In this document: positions 26,272 to 36,774 of the stretch, piece after piece | How the letters are laid out: each line of letters opens with the position of its first letter | How positions within the stretch are numbered: the stretch's first letter is position 1 | NCBI RefSeq assembly: GCF_004684775.1 | Contig: NZ_SRIC01000007.1 | Span: 16,718 to 80,717, forward strand | Direction of reading: 5' to 3' | Source: Streptomyces sp. MZ04 | GTDB lineage: Bacteria; Actinomycetota; Actinomycetes; Streptomycetales; Streptomycetaceae | DNA: 64,000 bases | Made by a program: the position numbers and the translations under genes | The notes under the pieces: generated by a model | What the model was told of the DNA's origin: nothing | What the model saw: only the letters and a program-made list of their open reading frames with translations | Databases searched by the model: none

Positions 26272-26335
26272 CGTTGATGTCCCTTCGGGGGCAAAGGAGT
26301 TGACGGGGTGTCGGATCGAGCGGATGTAACGGATC

Positions 26336-28003
<1,668 letters not shown>

Positions 28004-28024
28004 GACCCGTTGACCTGTCTACGT

Positions 28025-28060
28025 GAAGTGCTGGAAGTGCTGGAAGTGCTGGAAGTGCTG
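28025..28060. repeat. 9-bp tandem repeat (GAAGTGCTG)x4 in the alpha-glucosidase leader
   Basis: Four perfect copies of GAAGTGCTG (CAGCACTTC in the direction of the gene) lie 22-57 bp upstream of the alpha-glucosidase ATG, within its probable 5' untranslated region. Confidence 0.95.
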
Positions 28061-28121
28061 AGAAGGCGCGCCGAAGTGCGCGAGGGGTGTGCGGCCGAGA
28101 GCCGACCGCGACCCGAGCGGT

Positions 28122-28138
28122 TATGCATGCATGTTAAG
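28122..28138. promoter_or_regulatory. Palindrome upstream of the alpha-glucosidase operon
   Basis: TTATGCATGCATGTTAA has a perfect ATGCATGCAT core with TTA/TAA flanks. It lies about 120 bp before the ATG in AT-richer DNA and is a candidate operator or promoter site. The cognate regulator is unknown. Confidence 0.4.
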
Positions 28139-28227
28139 TAGACGTGTCGCGCGGGTGTCAACGAGTAGGCAGAAAGCCGTGGCGAGTTGAGTCGTTATGT
28201 CCAGAGTTTTCGGCACCTATGAGGCCC

Positions 28228-28241
28228 CTGAGGCTCGCCTC
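28228..28241. terminator. Short hairpin after the orphan solute-binding protein gene
   Basis: TGAGGCTCGCCTCA forms a 6-bp stem with a 2-nt loop about 30 bp past the stop at 28268. It is weak as a terminator. Confidence 0.35.
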
Positions 28242-28243
28242 AG

Positions 28244-28257
28244 ATACCTAACGTGTA
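28244..28257. repeat. Left arm of a 14-bp inverted repeat flanking the orphan solute-binding gene
   Basis: ATACCTAACGTGTA is the reverse complement, with one mismatch, of TACCCGTTAGGTAT at 29590-29603. The arms lie 10 bp past the stop and 57 bp before the start of the gene at 28268-29533. Confidence 0.7.
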
Positions 28258-28267
28258 ACTAGCGCAG

Positions 28268-29533
28268 CTAGCGCGAGATGGCCGCAAGCTCCCGGGCGAG
28301 GCGCCGCACCGCCGCCTCGGGCGTCTGATGCCCGGCCATGGCGTCATGCACGGCGGCCTGCACGGCCAGGCTCACCTGGTCGTAGCGGGGGCTCTTGGGA
28401 CGCGGCGCCGCCGCGAGCACGCTCGCCCGCAGCGTCGGCAGATACGGGAACCTCCGGATGAGACCGGGGTCCTGATAGAGCGCGGCCCGCACGGGCGGCA
28501 GCGCGCCCCGCGTGAGCACCTGCCGCTGCACCTTCTCGCCGGTGAGATACGCGAGGAGGCGGGCGGCGGAATCGGGGTGCCGCGCATGCGAGCTGACGGC
28601 GAGGTTCGAGCCGCCGAGCACACTCGTCCCCGGGCCGTCGGACCCCGGCAGCGGCACGGCACCGATCTTCCCGGCGACCTCGGACTTCTCGCCGGACGCG
28701 CTGACGTACGCGTACGGCCAGTTGCGCAGGAAGAGCAGCCTGCCGTCCTGGAAGGCCTGCCGGGACTCCTCTTCCTTGTACGTCAGGGCCTTCTTCGGGA
28801 TCCAGCCCTCGCGCACCCCGCGGGCGAGGAACCCGATGCCCTCGCGGGCCGCCGCGGAGTTGACGGTGACGCGCTCGCCCTCGTCGCCGAGGATCGTGCC
28901 GCCCGCCGAGTAGACCGCCTCGGCTGCGTTCACGGTGAGCCCCTCGTAGGGGAGGAACTGGCCCGCGTATCCGTCGAGCCCGTACTTGGGGGCGACGGTC
29001 CTCGCCGCCCGTTCAAGCTCGGCCCAGGTGCGCGGCGGTTCGATGCCTTCCTTGGCCAGGACGTCCTTGCGGTACAGGAGCAGCCCGGCGTTGGTGACGT
29101 AGGGAACCGCGTACAGCTTCCCGTCGTACGTGGCCGTGTCCACGACCGGCGGCAGGAAGCTCTTGAGCGGGAAGCCGTCGCGCCGCAGCGGGGAGATCCA
29201 GCCCGCTGCGGCGAACTCCGAGGTCCAGGCGACGTCGATGTTGAGCACGTCGAAGCGGCTGTCCCCCGAGCGCAGGTCGGTGGTCATCTGAGCGTGGGTC
29301 TCGTCGGCGGAGTCCGGGAGTTCGACGAGGGTGACCTTCTCGCCGGGATGGGTGCGGTTCCAGCCCTCGAGCAGCGGTCCCAGATAACCGGTGAGGTCGC
29401 CCGCGGTCGCCAGCGTGAGGGGGCCGCGTCCGTCGCCGCGTGCCGTGTCGGACCGGGTTCCCGATGCGGCGTACCCGGACAGGATCACGGCGATGACCAG
29501 GAGTCCCCTACCCGCGGCACGTATCCACCGCAT
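28268..29533 (-). CDS. Orphan sugar-type solute-binding protein with a degenerate lipobox
   Basis: The product has 421 residues from an ATG with AGGGAGGA directly upstream. The N-terminus is a signal peptide (RAAGRGLLVIAVILSG) followed by YAASG. In comparable lipoproteins the position after LSG is cysteine; here it is tyrosine (TAC), so lipidation should fail and the protein may be released or stay uncleaved. The mature part looks like a family-1 sugar-binding protein (TWAELERAARTVAPKYGLDGYAG, NAAEAVYSAGGTIL). No permease is adjacent. It is divergent from padR. It could be a relic or a secreted binding protein. Confidence 0.88.
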   Translation of the reverse strand: MRWIRAAGRGLLVIAVILSGYAASGTRSDTARGDGRGPLTLATAGDLTGYLGPLLEGWNRTHPGEKVTLVELPDSADETHAQMTTDLRSGDSRFDVLNIDVAWTSEFAAAGWISPLRRDGFPLKSFLPPVVDTATYDGKLYAVPYVTNAGLLLYRKDVLAKEGIEPPRTWAELERAARTVAPKYGLDGYAGQFLPYEGLTVNAAEAVYSAGGTILGDEGERVTVNSAAAREGIGFLARGVREGWIPKKALTYKEEESRQAFQDGRLLFLRNWPYAYVSASGEKSEVAGKIGAVPLPGSDGPGTSVLGGSNLAVSSHARHPDSAARLLAYLTGEKVQRQVLTRGALPPVRAALYQDPGLIRRFPYLPTLRASVLAAAPRPKSPRYDQVSLAVQAAVHDAMAGHQTPEAAVRRLARELAAISR

Positions 29534-29588
29534 AGGTTCCTCCCTGTACACCGGCGCCCGGCACCTTCGCCCGCGTCAGGGGCCATGT

Positions 29589-29603
29589 ATACCCGTTAGG
29601 TAT
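29589..29603. promoter_or_regulatory. 15-bp palindrome in the padR / solute-binding divergent promoter region
   Basis: ATACC-CGTTA-GGTAT is a perfect palindrome with a 5-bp centre, 54 bp before the padR GTG. It is a likely operator for the PadR protein. It also forms the right arm of the 14-bp inverted repeat described at 28244. Confidence 0.5.
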
Positions 29604-29656
29604 GGGCGATACTAGGGCCTGGAGCACAATACGAGGATGCGAGGAGGAGAGCACGA

Positions 29657-30172
29657 GTGCGGCTGCCCCTCATGGCCCTCCTGGCGCGAGGCCCGGCCCA
29701 CGGCTACGAGCTCAAGCAGGACCTTGAGCAACTCCTCGGCTCCGCGTACCCTCAGCCGAACGTCGGCCAGATCTATGTGACGCTGGGCCGCCTCGAGAAG
29801 TCGGGACTGATCGACGGCGAGGAGGTCGAGCAGTCGAGCCGGCCCAACAAGAAGATCTACCACCTCACCGACGCCGGGCGGGAAGCGCTGCACGCCTGGT
29901 ACGAGGAGACGGCGGACGAGCCACGGGTACGGGACGAGTTCTTCATGAAGCTCGCGCTCGCCCCGCGGACCGGTCTCGCCGACCAGATCGCCCTGATCAA
30001 CAAACAGCGGCGCCAGTACCTGAACACCATGCGCGATCTGTCGAAGCTGTCCGCGGCCGAGAACCGGGACAACCGCATCTCCCACCTGCTGATCGAGGGC
30101 GCCATGCTGCATCTGCAGGCCGATCTCGACTGGCTCGAGCGGTGCCAGGAAGAGCTGGAGGAACTGGAGTGA
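29657..30172 (+). CDS. PadR-family transcriptional regulator
   Basis: The product has 171 residues, starting from a GTG with GAGGAGGAG eight nt upstream. The winged helix opens with LPLMALLARGPAHGYELKQ, the PadR hallmark, and includes VGQIYVTLGRLEKSGLI (about residues 36-52). The C-terminal half is helical (QADLDWLERCQEELEELE) for dimerisation. The stop overlaps the GTG of the ABC ATPase, so it is cotranscribed with a FtsX-type exporter that it very likely regulates. The palindrome at 29589-29603 is the natural candidate site. Confidence 0.93.
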   Translation: MRLPLMALLARGPAHGYELKQDLEQLLGSAYPQPNVGQIYVTLGRLEKSGLIDGEEVEQSSRPNKKIYHLTDAGREALHAWYEETADEPRVRDEFFMKLALAPRTGLADQIALINKQRRQYLNTMRDLSKLSAAENRDNRISHLLIEGAMLHLQADLDWLERCQEELEELE

Positions 30173-30936
30173 ACGACAGTCCCTCCGCGCCGTCTCCCGT
30201 GCCTCCCCTGCTCGAGGCCGAGGGCCTGGTCAAGACCCACTACGGCGAGGGCGCACCCGCCCCCGCCGTACGCGGTGTCGATCTCTGCATACGGCAGGGC
30301 GAGTTCGTGGCCGTCACCGGGCCTTCCGGCGCCGGGAAGTCGACCCTGCTGCATCTGCTCGGCGGGCTCCAGCGGCCGGACAGCGGCAGCATCCGCCTGG
30401 ACGGCGAGTCCACCGACTCCTACAGCGAGGCGCGCTGGGCGGTGGAGCGCCGGCGCCGGATCGGCATCGTCTTCCAGTTCTTCAACCTCGTGTCCAATCT
30501 GTCGGTCGCCGACAACGTGGAGCTGCCCGCGCTGCTCGCCGGGACCTCGCCGAAACAGGCGCGTGCCGAACGCGAGGAGCTCCTTTCCGAGCTGGGCCTC
30601 GAGGGCAAGGAGCGCAGCATGCCGGGCGAGCTGTCCGGCGGCGAGCAGCAGCGCGTCGCCCTGGCCCGCGCCCTGGTCAACCACCCTTCCCTGCTCCTGG
30701 CCGACGAGCCCGCGGGCAGCCTGGACAGCAAGGGGACGCGCGAGGTGATGCGCCTGCTGTCCCGCTTCCACCAGCGCGGTCAGACGATTGTGCTGGTCAC
30801 CCATGACGCACGGCTCGCGAGCTCCGCGGACCGCGTCATCAGCTTCTTCGACGGCCGGATCGCCGACGACGCCGATCTCGGCGGCACGCTGCCGCGCGGC
30901 ACCGGCATCTCCGGCGTGCTCGAACTGAAGGACTGA
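30169..30936 (+). CDS. ABC transporter ATP-binding protein (LolD/MacB type)
   Basis: The product has 255 residues. Walker A is GPSGAGKSTLL (about residues 50-60), and the family-specific FQFFNLVSNLSVADNVELP follows (about 105-123). The signature is LSGGEQQRVALARAL and Walker B is LLLADEPAGSLD. This is the MacB/LolD/FtsE group, which works with FtsX-like permeases. The GTG overlaps the padR stop (GTGA) and a GGAGGA precedes it. The permease gene follows after 4 bp. Confidence 0.94.
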   Translation: MNDSPSAPSPVPPLLEAEGLVKTHYGEGAPAPAVRGVDLCIRQGEFVAVTGPSGAGKSTLLHLLGGLQRPDSGSIRLDGESTDSYSEARWAVERRRRIGIVFQFFNLVSNLSVADNVELPALLAGTSPKQARAEREELLSELGLEGKERSMPGELSGGEQQRVALARALVNHPSLLLADEPAGSLDSKGTREVMRLLSRFHQRGQTIVLVTHDARLASSADRVISFFDGRIADDADLGGTLPRGTGISGVLELKD

Positions 30937-30940
30937 CCCC

Positions 30941-33235
30941 ATGCGGGCCACCCTGCGCTGGGCGCACGCCGATCTGCGGACACATCGCGGCGAAGCCCTG
31001 TTCATCGTGCTCGCCACCACCGGGATCGTCGCCTCGCTGCTGCTCGCCGCGGCCCTCTTCGGGTACGCCACCAACCCCTGGCAGCGCGTCTTCGCCCAGT
31101 CACGGGGCGCCCATGTGTGGATCCACACCGGGGCCTCCACCGACGCGGGGCGGCTTGCCCGTATCGGCGGCGTCGAGTCCGTCTCGGGGCCGTACCGGAC
31201 CGCCGCGACCGCCGTCGAGTCGCACGGCGCCCGTGCCTCCGTCGAACTGCGCGGAGCCACCGGCGCACCACCCGCCACCGGGCGCCCCCTGCTCACCTCG
31301 GGCCGCTGGCTGGACCCGGCCACACCGGACGGCGTCGTCCTCGAACACGGCCTCGCCCGCGCGCTGTGGGCCGAGCCCGGCGACACCCTGAAGCTGCCCG
31401 GCACCGCGCGCACCCTGACCGTCCTCGGCGTCGCCGACAGCGCCGAGCCCGGCTACAGCCCCGGGGAGCGGTCAGGCCTGGTCTGGGCGCCCCCGTCCGT
31501 CGTGCAGCGGACCGACGGACGGTCGGGCCAGGTCGTCGGCCTTCGCCTCGCCGACCCCGACGACACGGACTACGCGGTGCAGCGCGCCGTCACGACCCTG
31601 GGCGCCGGAGCGGTCACCCAGGTCTCCCACTGGCAGCAGGCGCGCGCCGAGGCCCAGGGCGGCAACCGGCTGCTCGGCCAGGTGCTCGGCCTCTTCGGCC
31701 TTGGCGCCCTGGTCGCCGCCGCCCTCGCCGTGTACGGCGCCATCGACACCCGTATCCGGGGCCATCTGCGCGACATCTCGGTCCTGAAGGCCATCGGCTT
31801 CACCCCCGGCCAGGTGGTGCGCAGCTTCCTCGTCCAGCATCTGGCGTACGCGCTGCTCGGCGCCGCGGTGGCGACGGCTCTCATCCAGACGCTGGGCAGC
31901 CGTGTCCCGGGGCGGCTCGGCGACGCGGTCGGCGTGTGGCAGGGGCTTCCGGGGCATACGGCGGCGCTGTTCGGTGTGCCGGCCGCCGCGGTGCTCTTCA
32001 TCGGCGCCATGACGGGGCTCGCCGCGTGGCGGGCCGGGCGGGTGCCCTCCGTGCCGGTGCTACGGGCCGCTGCGGCGCCGGGCGGGCGGCTGTCCGGGGT
32101 GGCGCGCGGGGCGCTGGGGCTGCGGCTGCCGCCCGCACTGGTCCTCGGCTGGCACAAGGCGTTCACGCTGCGGCCGCGCTCCCTGTCCGCCATCGCCCGC
32201 CTCGCCCTGCCGCTCCTCCTGATCGTGGTCGCGCTGAGCGCCTGGACCACCATCGACCGGTTTCACGACGAGCCCCGGGAGCTCGGCATCGCCGCCGCGC
32301 TCACCGCCCGCGCCGACGAGGACCTGACCGACTCCGGGGCGCGGGACCTGCTCGCCGGAAACCGGCAGGTCACCGCGGTCCATCCGGGCATCGAGGTGGC
32401 CGCCCTCGTCCCCGGCCAGACCGGCACCATCGCGCTGCGCGGCCTCGGCACGTACAAGAACCCGTACCCCTTCACCCTGGCCGAGGGCCGCCCGGCGCGT
32501 GGCCCGGACGAGGCGGTGGCCGGACAGGGGCTCCTCGACGCGCTGGACGTACGCGTCGGTGACTGGGTGCGGATGACGGTGGGCGGACGCCCGCAGATCC
32601 TGCACATCGTGGGCCGCAACATCGAGCCGGAGAACGGCGGCCGGGTCATCTCCACCTCGCTGGACACGCTGCGGGAGAACGACCCGAAGCTCCGGCCCAC
32701 GCTCTACCAGCTCCAGCTGCGCCCCGGCGCGGACCCCGCCGCGGTCGGCGCCGAGCTGACGAAGACCTCGCGGGGACAGCTCGATGTCCACGCCGTGACC
32801 AACCCGGCCGACGGGCTCTCGCCCCTGCGCTCCGTGGTCATCGGTCTGATCGCCGTCCTCGCCCTGATCGGGCTCATCGAGCTGCTGACCGCGATCGGCG
32901 GCACGGTGCGCGAAGGGGAACGGGATCTGCTCGCCCTCAAGGCGATCGGCCTGTCGCCACGGCAGATCACGGCGGTCGCGGTGACGGCGACGGGGTGCAC
33001 CGCCCTGGCCGCCGCGCTCACCGGCACGGCCCTTGGGCTGCCCCTCGCGCACTGGCTGATCGACGCCCAGGGGCGGTCGAACGGCATCGGCGCCGGCATC
33101 GCACGGGTGCCGTCCCCCGCTCTGCTGATGCTCTTCGGCGCGGCAGCGGTTCTGGGCGCCGCCTCGCTGGCCGCGCTCCCGGCGTCGCGGGCGGCCCGGC
33201 GCCGCCTCGCGGACACGCTGAGCGCGGTCGCCTGA
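30941..33235 (+). CDS. FtsX-like ABC transporter permease
   Basis: The product has 764 residues. It has an N-terminal helix (about 20-42), a large extracytoplasmic domain (45-230), three helices around 240-350 carrying the FtsX pattern (IRGHLRDISVLKAIGFTPGQVV), a further helix near 430, a second extracytoplasmic domain (450-620) and a C-terminal set of three helices (EGERDLLALKAIGLSPRQITAV). This duplicated FtsX layout fits mechanotransmission-type exporters. The substrate is unknown; antimicrobial peptide or lipoprotein handling are typical roles. It ends at a hairpin shared with pgi. Confidence 0.92.
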   Translation: MRATLRWAHADLRTHRGEALFIVLATTGIVASLLLAAALFGYATNPWQRVFAQSRGAHVWIHTGASTDAGRLARIGGVESVSGPYRTAATAVESHGARASVELRGATGAPPATGRPLLTSGRWLDPATPDGVVLEHGLARALWAEPGDTLKLPGTARTLTVLGVADSAEPGYSPGERSGLVWAPPSVVQRTDGRSGQVVGLRLADPDDTDYAVQRAVTTLGAGAVTQVSHWQQARAEAQGGNRLLGQVLGLFGLGALVAAALAVYGAIDTRIRGHLRDISVLKAIGFTPGQVVRSFLVQHLAYALLGAAVATALIQTLGSRVPGRLGDAVGVWQGLPGHTAALFGVPAAAVLFIGAMTGLAAWRAGRVPSVPVLRAAAAPGGRLSGVARGALGLRLPPALVLGWHKAFTLRPRSLSAIARLALPLLLIVVALSAWTTIDRFHDEPRELGIAAALTARADEDLTDSGARDLLAGNRQVTAVHPGIEVAALVPGQTGTIALRGLGTYKNPYPFTLAEGRPARGPDEAVAGQGLLDALDVRVGDWVRMTVGGRPQILHIVGRNIEPENGGRVISTSLDTLRENDPKLRPTLYQLQLRPGADPAAVGAELTKTSRGQLDVHAVTNPADGLSPLRSVVIGLIAVLALIGLIELLTAIGGTVREGERDLLALKAIGLSPRQITAVAVTATGCTALAAALTGTALGLPLAHWLIDAQGRSNGIGAGIARVPSPALLMLFGAAAVLGAASLAALPASRAARRRLADTLSAVA

Positions 33236-33236
33236 C

Positions 33237-33269
33237 GCCTGAGGCGCCCGAGCGACCGCGCCCTCAGGC
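33237..33269. terminator. Hairpin between the convergent FtsX-like and pgi genes
   Basis: GCCTGAGGCGC pairs with GCGCCCTCAGGC (one bulged C) around a 10-nt loop, between the two stop codons. Confidence 0.75.
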
Positions 33270-34922
33270 TCAACGCCCGCGCAGATCCCGGTACTTGGCG
33301 ACCAGCGCGGTCGTCGACCCGTCCAGGCCCGGCACCTCGGCACCCTCGGTCAGCGCGGGCTCGATGCGCTTGGCGAGGACCTTGCCGAGCTCGACGCCCC
33401 ACTGGTCGAAGGAGTCGATGTTCCACACGGCGCCCTGCACGAACACCTTGTGCTCATAGAGCGCGATGAGTTGGCCGAGAACCGACGGTGTCAGTTCCTT
33501 GGCGAGGATCGTCGTCGTCGGGTGATTGCCCCGGAACGTCTTGTGCGGGACGAGCTCCTCCGGCACACCCTCGCCGCGCACCTCGTCCGGCGTCTTGCCG
33601 AAGGCCAACGCCTGCGTCTGCGCGAAGAAGTTGGCCATCAGGAGGTCGTGCTGGGCGACCAGACCCGACAGCAGATCACCGACGGGCTCGGCGAAGCCGA
33701 TGAAGTCCGCGGGGATCAACTTCGTGCCCTGGTGGATGAGTTGGTAGTACGCGTGCTGCCCATTGGTGCCCGGCGTGCCCCAGACGACCGGACCTGTCTC
33801 CCAGTCGACCTGCTCGCCGTCACGGCCCACGGACTTGCCGTTGGACTCCATGTCCAGCTGCTGGAGGTAGGCGGTGAACTTGGAGAGGTAGTGCGAGTAC
33901 GGCAGGACCGCGTGCGCCTGGGCGTCATGGAAATTGCCGTACCAAATACCCAACAGGCCAAGAAGGAGCGGCACGTTGGACTCTGCGGGCGCGGTGCGGA
34001 AGTGCTCGTCGACGAGGTGGAAGCCGTCCAGCATCTCGCGGAAGGCGTCCGGGCCAATGGCGATCATCAGCGAGAGGCCGATCGCCGAGTCGAACGAGTA
34101 GCGGCCGCCGACCCAGTCCCAGAACTCGAACATGTTGGCCGTGTCGATGCCGAAGTCGGAGACCTTCTCGGCGTTCGTCGAAAGGGCCACGAAGTGCTTG
34201 GCTACCGCGCTCTGGTCGGCGCGCAGGCCGGTCAGGAGCCAGTCGCGCGCGGAGGTGGCGTTCGTGATCGTCTCGATGGTGGTGAAGGTCTTCGAGGCGA
34301 TGACGAACAGCGTCTCGGCCGGGTCCAGGTCCCGCACGGCCTCGTGCAGGTCGGCGCCGTCGACGTTCGACACGAAGCGCACGGTGAGGTCGCGGTCGGT
34401 GAAGGAGCGCAGGGCCTCGTAGGCCATGGCGGGACCGAGGTCCGAACCGCCGATGCCGACGTTCACGATGTTCTTGATGCGCTTGCCGGTGTGCCCGGTC
34501 CACTCGCCGGAGCGGACCTTGCCGGCGAAGGCGGCCATCTTGTCGAGGACGGCGTGCACACCCGGCACCACGTTCTCGCCGTCGACGTCGATCACCGCGT
34601 CGCGCGGGGCGCGCAGCGCGGTGTGCAGGACCGCGCGGTCCTCGGTGGTGTTGATCTTCTCGCCGCGGAACATGGCGTCCCGCAGCCCGAAGACGTCCGT
34701 CGCGGCGGCCAGCTCACGCAGCAACGTCAGCGTCTCGTCGGTGACGAGGTGCTTGGAGTAGTCGACGTACAGATCGCCGACCTGGAGCGTGTATCCCGTA
34801 CCGCGCGCCGGATCCTGCGCGAACAGCTCGCGCAGTCGCACCTCCCCCAGCTGCTCACGGTGCTTGCTGAGCGCCGCCCACTCGGGCGTCTGGTTGAGCC
34901 TGGCGCGGCTTTCTGCGTTCAT
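33270..34922 (-). CDS. pgi: Glucose-6-phosphate isomerase
   Basis: The product has 550 residues. Conserved elements include [21 protein letters not shown] (about residues 149-169), the substrate-binding [13 protein letters not shown] (about 212-224), [19 protein letters not shown] (about 274-292) and the C-terminal [19 protein letters not shown]. It interconverts glucose-6-P and fructose-6-P, linking the pentose operon upstream with the glycolytic genes downstream. It is monocistronic. Its upstream region contains a 9-bp inverted repeat (35031-35053). Confidence 0.97.
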   Translation of the reverse strand: MNAESRARLNQTPEWAALSKHREQLGEVRLRELFAQDPARGTGYTLQVGDLYVDYSKHLVTDETLTLLRELAAATDVFGLRDAMFRGEKINTTEDRAVLHTALRAPRDAVIDVDGENVVPGVHAVLDKMAAFAGKVRSGEWTGHTGKRIKNIVNVGIGGSDLGPAMAYEALRSFTDRDLTVRFVSNVDGADLHEAVRDLDPAETLFVIASKTFTTIETITNATSARDWLLTGLRADQSAVAKHFVALSTNAEKVSDFGIDTANMFEFWDWVGGRYSFDSAIGLSLMIAIGPDAFREMLDGFHLVDEHFRTAPAESNVPLLLGLLGIWYGNFHDAQAHAVLPYSHYLSKFTAYLQQLDMESNGKSVGRDGEQVDWETGPVVWGTPGTNGQHAYYQLIHQGTKLIPADFIGFAEPVGDLLSGLVAQHDLLMANFFAQTQALAFGKTPDEVRGEGVPEELVPHKTFRGNHPTTTILAKELTPSVLGQLIALYEHKVFVQGAVWNIDSFDQWGVELGKVLAKRIEPALTEGAEVPGLDGSTTALVAKYRDLRGR

Positions 34923-35030
34923 CTCGGACTTCAGCCTTCTCTCGTACCTATGTACGTACCTTGCCCCGCTGCACGTTCCAACCTAATTGATCAGGGCCCG
35001 GTATGAGATGTCTGCAGCTGTCTGTCCGCA

Positions 35031-35053
35031 CACGTGACGGTAAACGTCACGTG
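35031..35053. promoter_or_regulatory. 9-bp inverted repeat between pgi and the RbpA-family gene
   Basis: CACGTGACG, then GTAAA, then CGTCACGTG form a perfect inverted repeat 110-130 bp upstream of the pgi ATG. It could be an operator for pgi or part of the 3' end of the RbpA-family transcript. Confidence 0.45.
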
Positions 35054-35064
35054 AAAAGCGCAGC

Positions 35065-35090
35065 GGCCGAACACCCGCAGGTGTCCGGCC
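35065..35090 (-). terminator. Terminator hairpin after the RbpA-family gene
   Basis: GGCCGAACACC and GGTGTCCGGCC pair over 11 positions (one A/C mismatch) around CGCA, about 12 bp past the stop at 35102. Confidence 0.7.
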
Positions 35091-35101
35091 CGTCGCAAGT
35101 C

Positions 35102-35437
35102 CTAGATCTCGCCCCGCAGTTTGGCGAGTGCCTCCGCGAGAATCGCCTCGCCGTCCGCGTCGCTGCGCCGCTCGCGGACGTACGCCAGGTGCGTCTTGTA
35201 CGGCTCGGTGCGCGGCGGGTCCGGCGGGTTGTCCCGGTCCTGACCTGCCGGGAAGCCGCAGCGGGGGCAGTCCCAAGTATCGGGAACCTGCGCGTCGCTG
35301 GCGAAGCTGGGCACCGTCTCGTGTCCGTTGGAGCACCAGAAGGAGATGCGCAGTCGCGGCGCGGACTCACCGCGCTCAGCTTCGCCCATCGGCCCCGCCC
35401 CGACCCGACTTCCTCGGATCGCGTTGCCACTTGCCAC
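35102..35437 (-). CDS. RbpA-family RNA polymerase-binding protein (paralogue-like)
   Basis: The product has 111 residues. Zinc ligands of the RbpA core are seen as Cys35 and His39 (FWCSNGHE) and Cys57 and Cys60 (WDCPRCG). The C-terminal sigma-interacting part shows the RTHxxxxxERR-like YKTHLAYVRERRSDADGEAILAE. The N-terminal tail (MASGNAIRGSRVGAG) contacts polymerase in RbpA. RbpA stabilises open complexes with group 1 and 2 sigma factors. The main Streptomyces RbpA, as I recall, has a different sequence and locus, so this is probably the second paralogue (RbpB type). The GTG start has GGGAG eight nt upstream. Confidence 0.88.
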   Translation of the reverse strand: MASGNAIRGSRVGAGPMGEAERGESAPRLRISFWCSNGHETVPSFASDAQVPDTWDCPRCGFPAGQDRDNPPDPPRTEPYKTHLAYVRERRSDADGEAILAEALAKLRGEI

Positions 35438-35630
35438 GGTCGTAACTCCCTGCGTGATGGTGCTGCTGCGGGCGCCTCAGTCTACGTAAGGCCCAACGCG
35501 CGTCCAGTGTTTGGAGTTACACCCCTCCCCGAGACGCAAGCCCCATGATAATCCGCGCTGGTGAGCACGCACCGTACATGGGGCTTTCAGCGAAGCTTTC
35601 GCAAGGTGGAAATCAGGCCGCTTTTCGCGG

Positions 35631-35867
35631 TCAGTTGTTCACCTTCATCAGCAGGCCGAGCACGACAATGCACGCGAACCAGAGAAGACCGACCACGACG
35701 GTGATGCGGTCGAGATTGCGCTCGGCGACCGACGAGCCGCCGACGGACGACTGCATGCCGCCACCGAACATGTCGGAGAGGCCGCCGCCCTTGCCCTTGT
35801 GCATCAGCACCAGCAGCATCATCAGCAGGCTGAAGACGATCAGGGCGATCGAGAACCCCATAACCAC
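35631..35867 (-). CDS. secG: SecG protein translocase subunit
   Basis: The product has 78 residues, with two membrane helices (about 3-22 and 53-74) separated by the conserved KGKGGGLSDMFGGG loop. It is the auxiliary SecYEG subunit and helps SecA-driven secretion. A GTG at 35867 (MVMGFS) and an ATG at 35861 are both possible starts; neither has a well-placed ribosome site. It lies in the glycolytic gene set after tpiA, a common actinobacterial arrangement. Confidence 0.93.
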   Translation of the reverse strand: MVMGFSIALIVFSLLMMLLVLMHKGKGGGLSDMFGGGMQSSVGGSSVAERNLDRITVVVGLLWFACIVVLGLLMKVNN

Positions 35868-35901
35868 GGCTGGACCAACTTCCTCGGATCAGAATCGACG
35901 A

Positions 35902-35959
35902 CGGGGGCCGGAGCTCCTTTTCGTAGCCTCAAGCTAGAAACCAGAGCCTCCGACCCCCG
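35902..35959 (-). terminator. Probable terminator after tpiA
   Basis: CGGGGG and CGGAG on the left pair with CTCCG and CCCCCG on the right (one C/A mismatch between the blocks), with a long AT-richer loop of about 34 nt. It lies 33 bp past the tpiA stop. Confidence 0.5.
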
Positions 35960-35991
35960 CAAGGGTACGTCGTAACGCCGCTACCGCATAC

Positions 35992-36768
35992 TCACTGGTC
36001 GCTGAAGCGGACGATCTTGACGAACTCGTCCGTGTCCAGCGCGGCACCGCCCACCAGGGCGCCGTCGACATCGGGCTGCGCCATGATCGCGGCCACGTTG
36101 CCGGACTTCACGGAGCCGCCGTACTGGATGCGGACCTTGTCGGCCAGCTCCTGCGAGTACAGCTCGGCGAGGCGGCCGCGGATGGCACCGCAGACCTCCT
36201 GGGCGTCCTCGGGGGTCGCGACCTCGCCCGTGCCGATCGCCCAGACCGGCTCGTACGCGATCACGATGGACTCGGCCTGCTCGGCCGGGATGTCCTTGAG
36301 GGCGCCGTCGAGCTGGTTCAGCGTGTACTGGACCTGCTGGCCCGCCTTGCGGATGTCCAGGCCCTCGCCGACGCAGAGGATCGGGGTCAGGCCGTGCTTG
36401 TAGGCGGCCTTCACCTTTCCGTTGCAGATCTCGTCGGTCTCGTCGTGGTACTGGCGGCGCTCGGAGTGGCCCACGGCCACGAACGTGCACTTCAGCTTGG
36501 AGAGCATCGGGCCCGAGATCTCACCGGTGTACGCGCCGGAGTCGTGCGCCGAGATGTCCTGGGCGCCGTACTTGATCTTGAGCTTGTCGCCGTCGACCAG
36601 GGTCTGCACGGAGCGCAGATCGGTGAAGGGCGGCAGGACGGCGACCTCGACGGCCTCGTAGTCCTTGTCGGCCAGGGCGAAGGCGAGCTTCTGGACGTGG
36701 GCGATGGCCTCGAGGTGGTTGAGGTTCATCTTCCAGTTGCCCGCCATCAGCGGGGTACGCGTAGTCAT
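35992..36768 (-). CDS. tpiA: Triosephosphate isomerase
   Basis: The product has 258 residues. Active-site residues are visible: Asn11 and Lys13 in GNWKMN, the electrophilic His in [12 protein letters not shown] and the catalytic Glu in [11 protein letters not shown]. The phosphate loop is YGGSVKSGN. It interconverts dihydroxyacetone phosphate and glyceraldehyde-3-P. It is 6 bp downstream of pgk and surely cotranscribed. Confidence 0.97.
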   Translation of the reverse strand: MTTRTPLMAGNWKMNLNHLEAIAHVQKLAFALADKDYEAVEVAVLPPFTDLRSVQTLVDGDKLKIKYGAQDISAHDSGAYTGEISGPMLSKLKCTFVAVGHSERRQYHDETDEICNGKVKAAYKHGLTPILCVGEGLDIRKAGQQVQYTLNQLDGALKDIPAEQAESIVIAYEPVWAIGTGEVATPEDAQEVCGAIRGRLAELYSQELADKVRIQYGGSVKSGNVAAIMAQPDVDGALVGGAALDTDEFVKIVRFSDQ

Positions 36769-36774
36769 CAGGTG

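Noticed and set aside
28025..28060. Possible CRISPR-like array
   Set aside because: The 9-bp copies are contiguous without spacers, and no cas genes are present. It is a simple tandem repeat.
30941..33235. Fusion or duplication of two permease genes
   Set aside because: Two FtsX-type halves in one chain are a normal layout for this large permease class, so no gene fusion event needs to be invoked.
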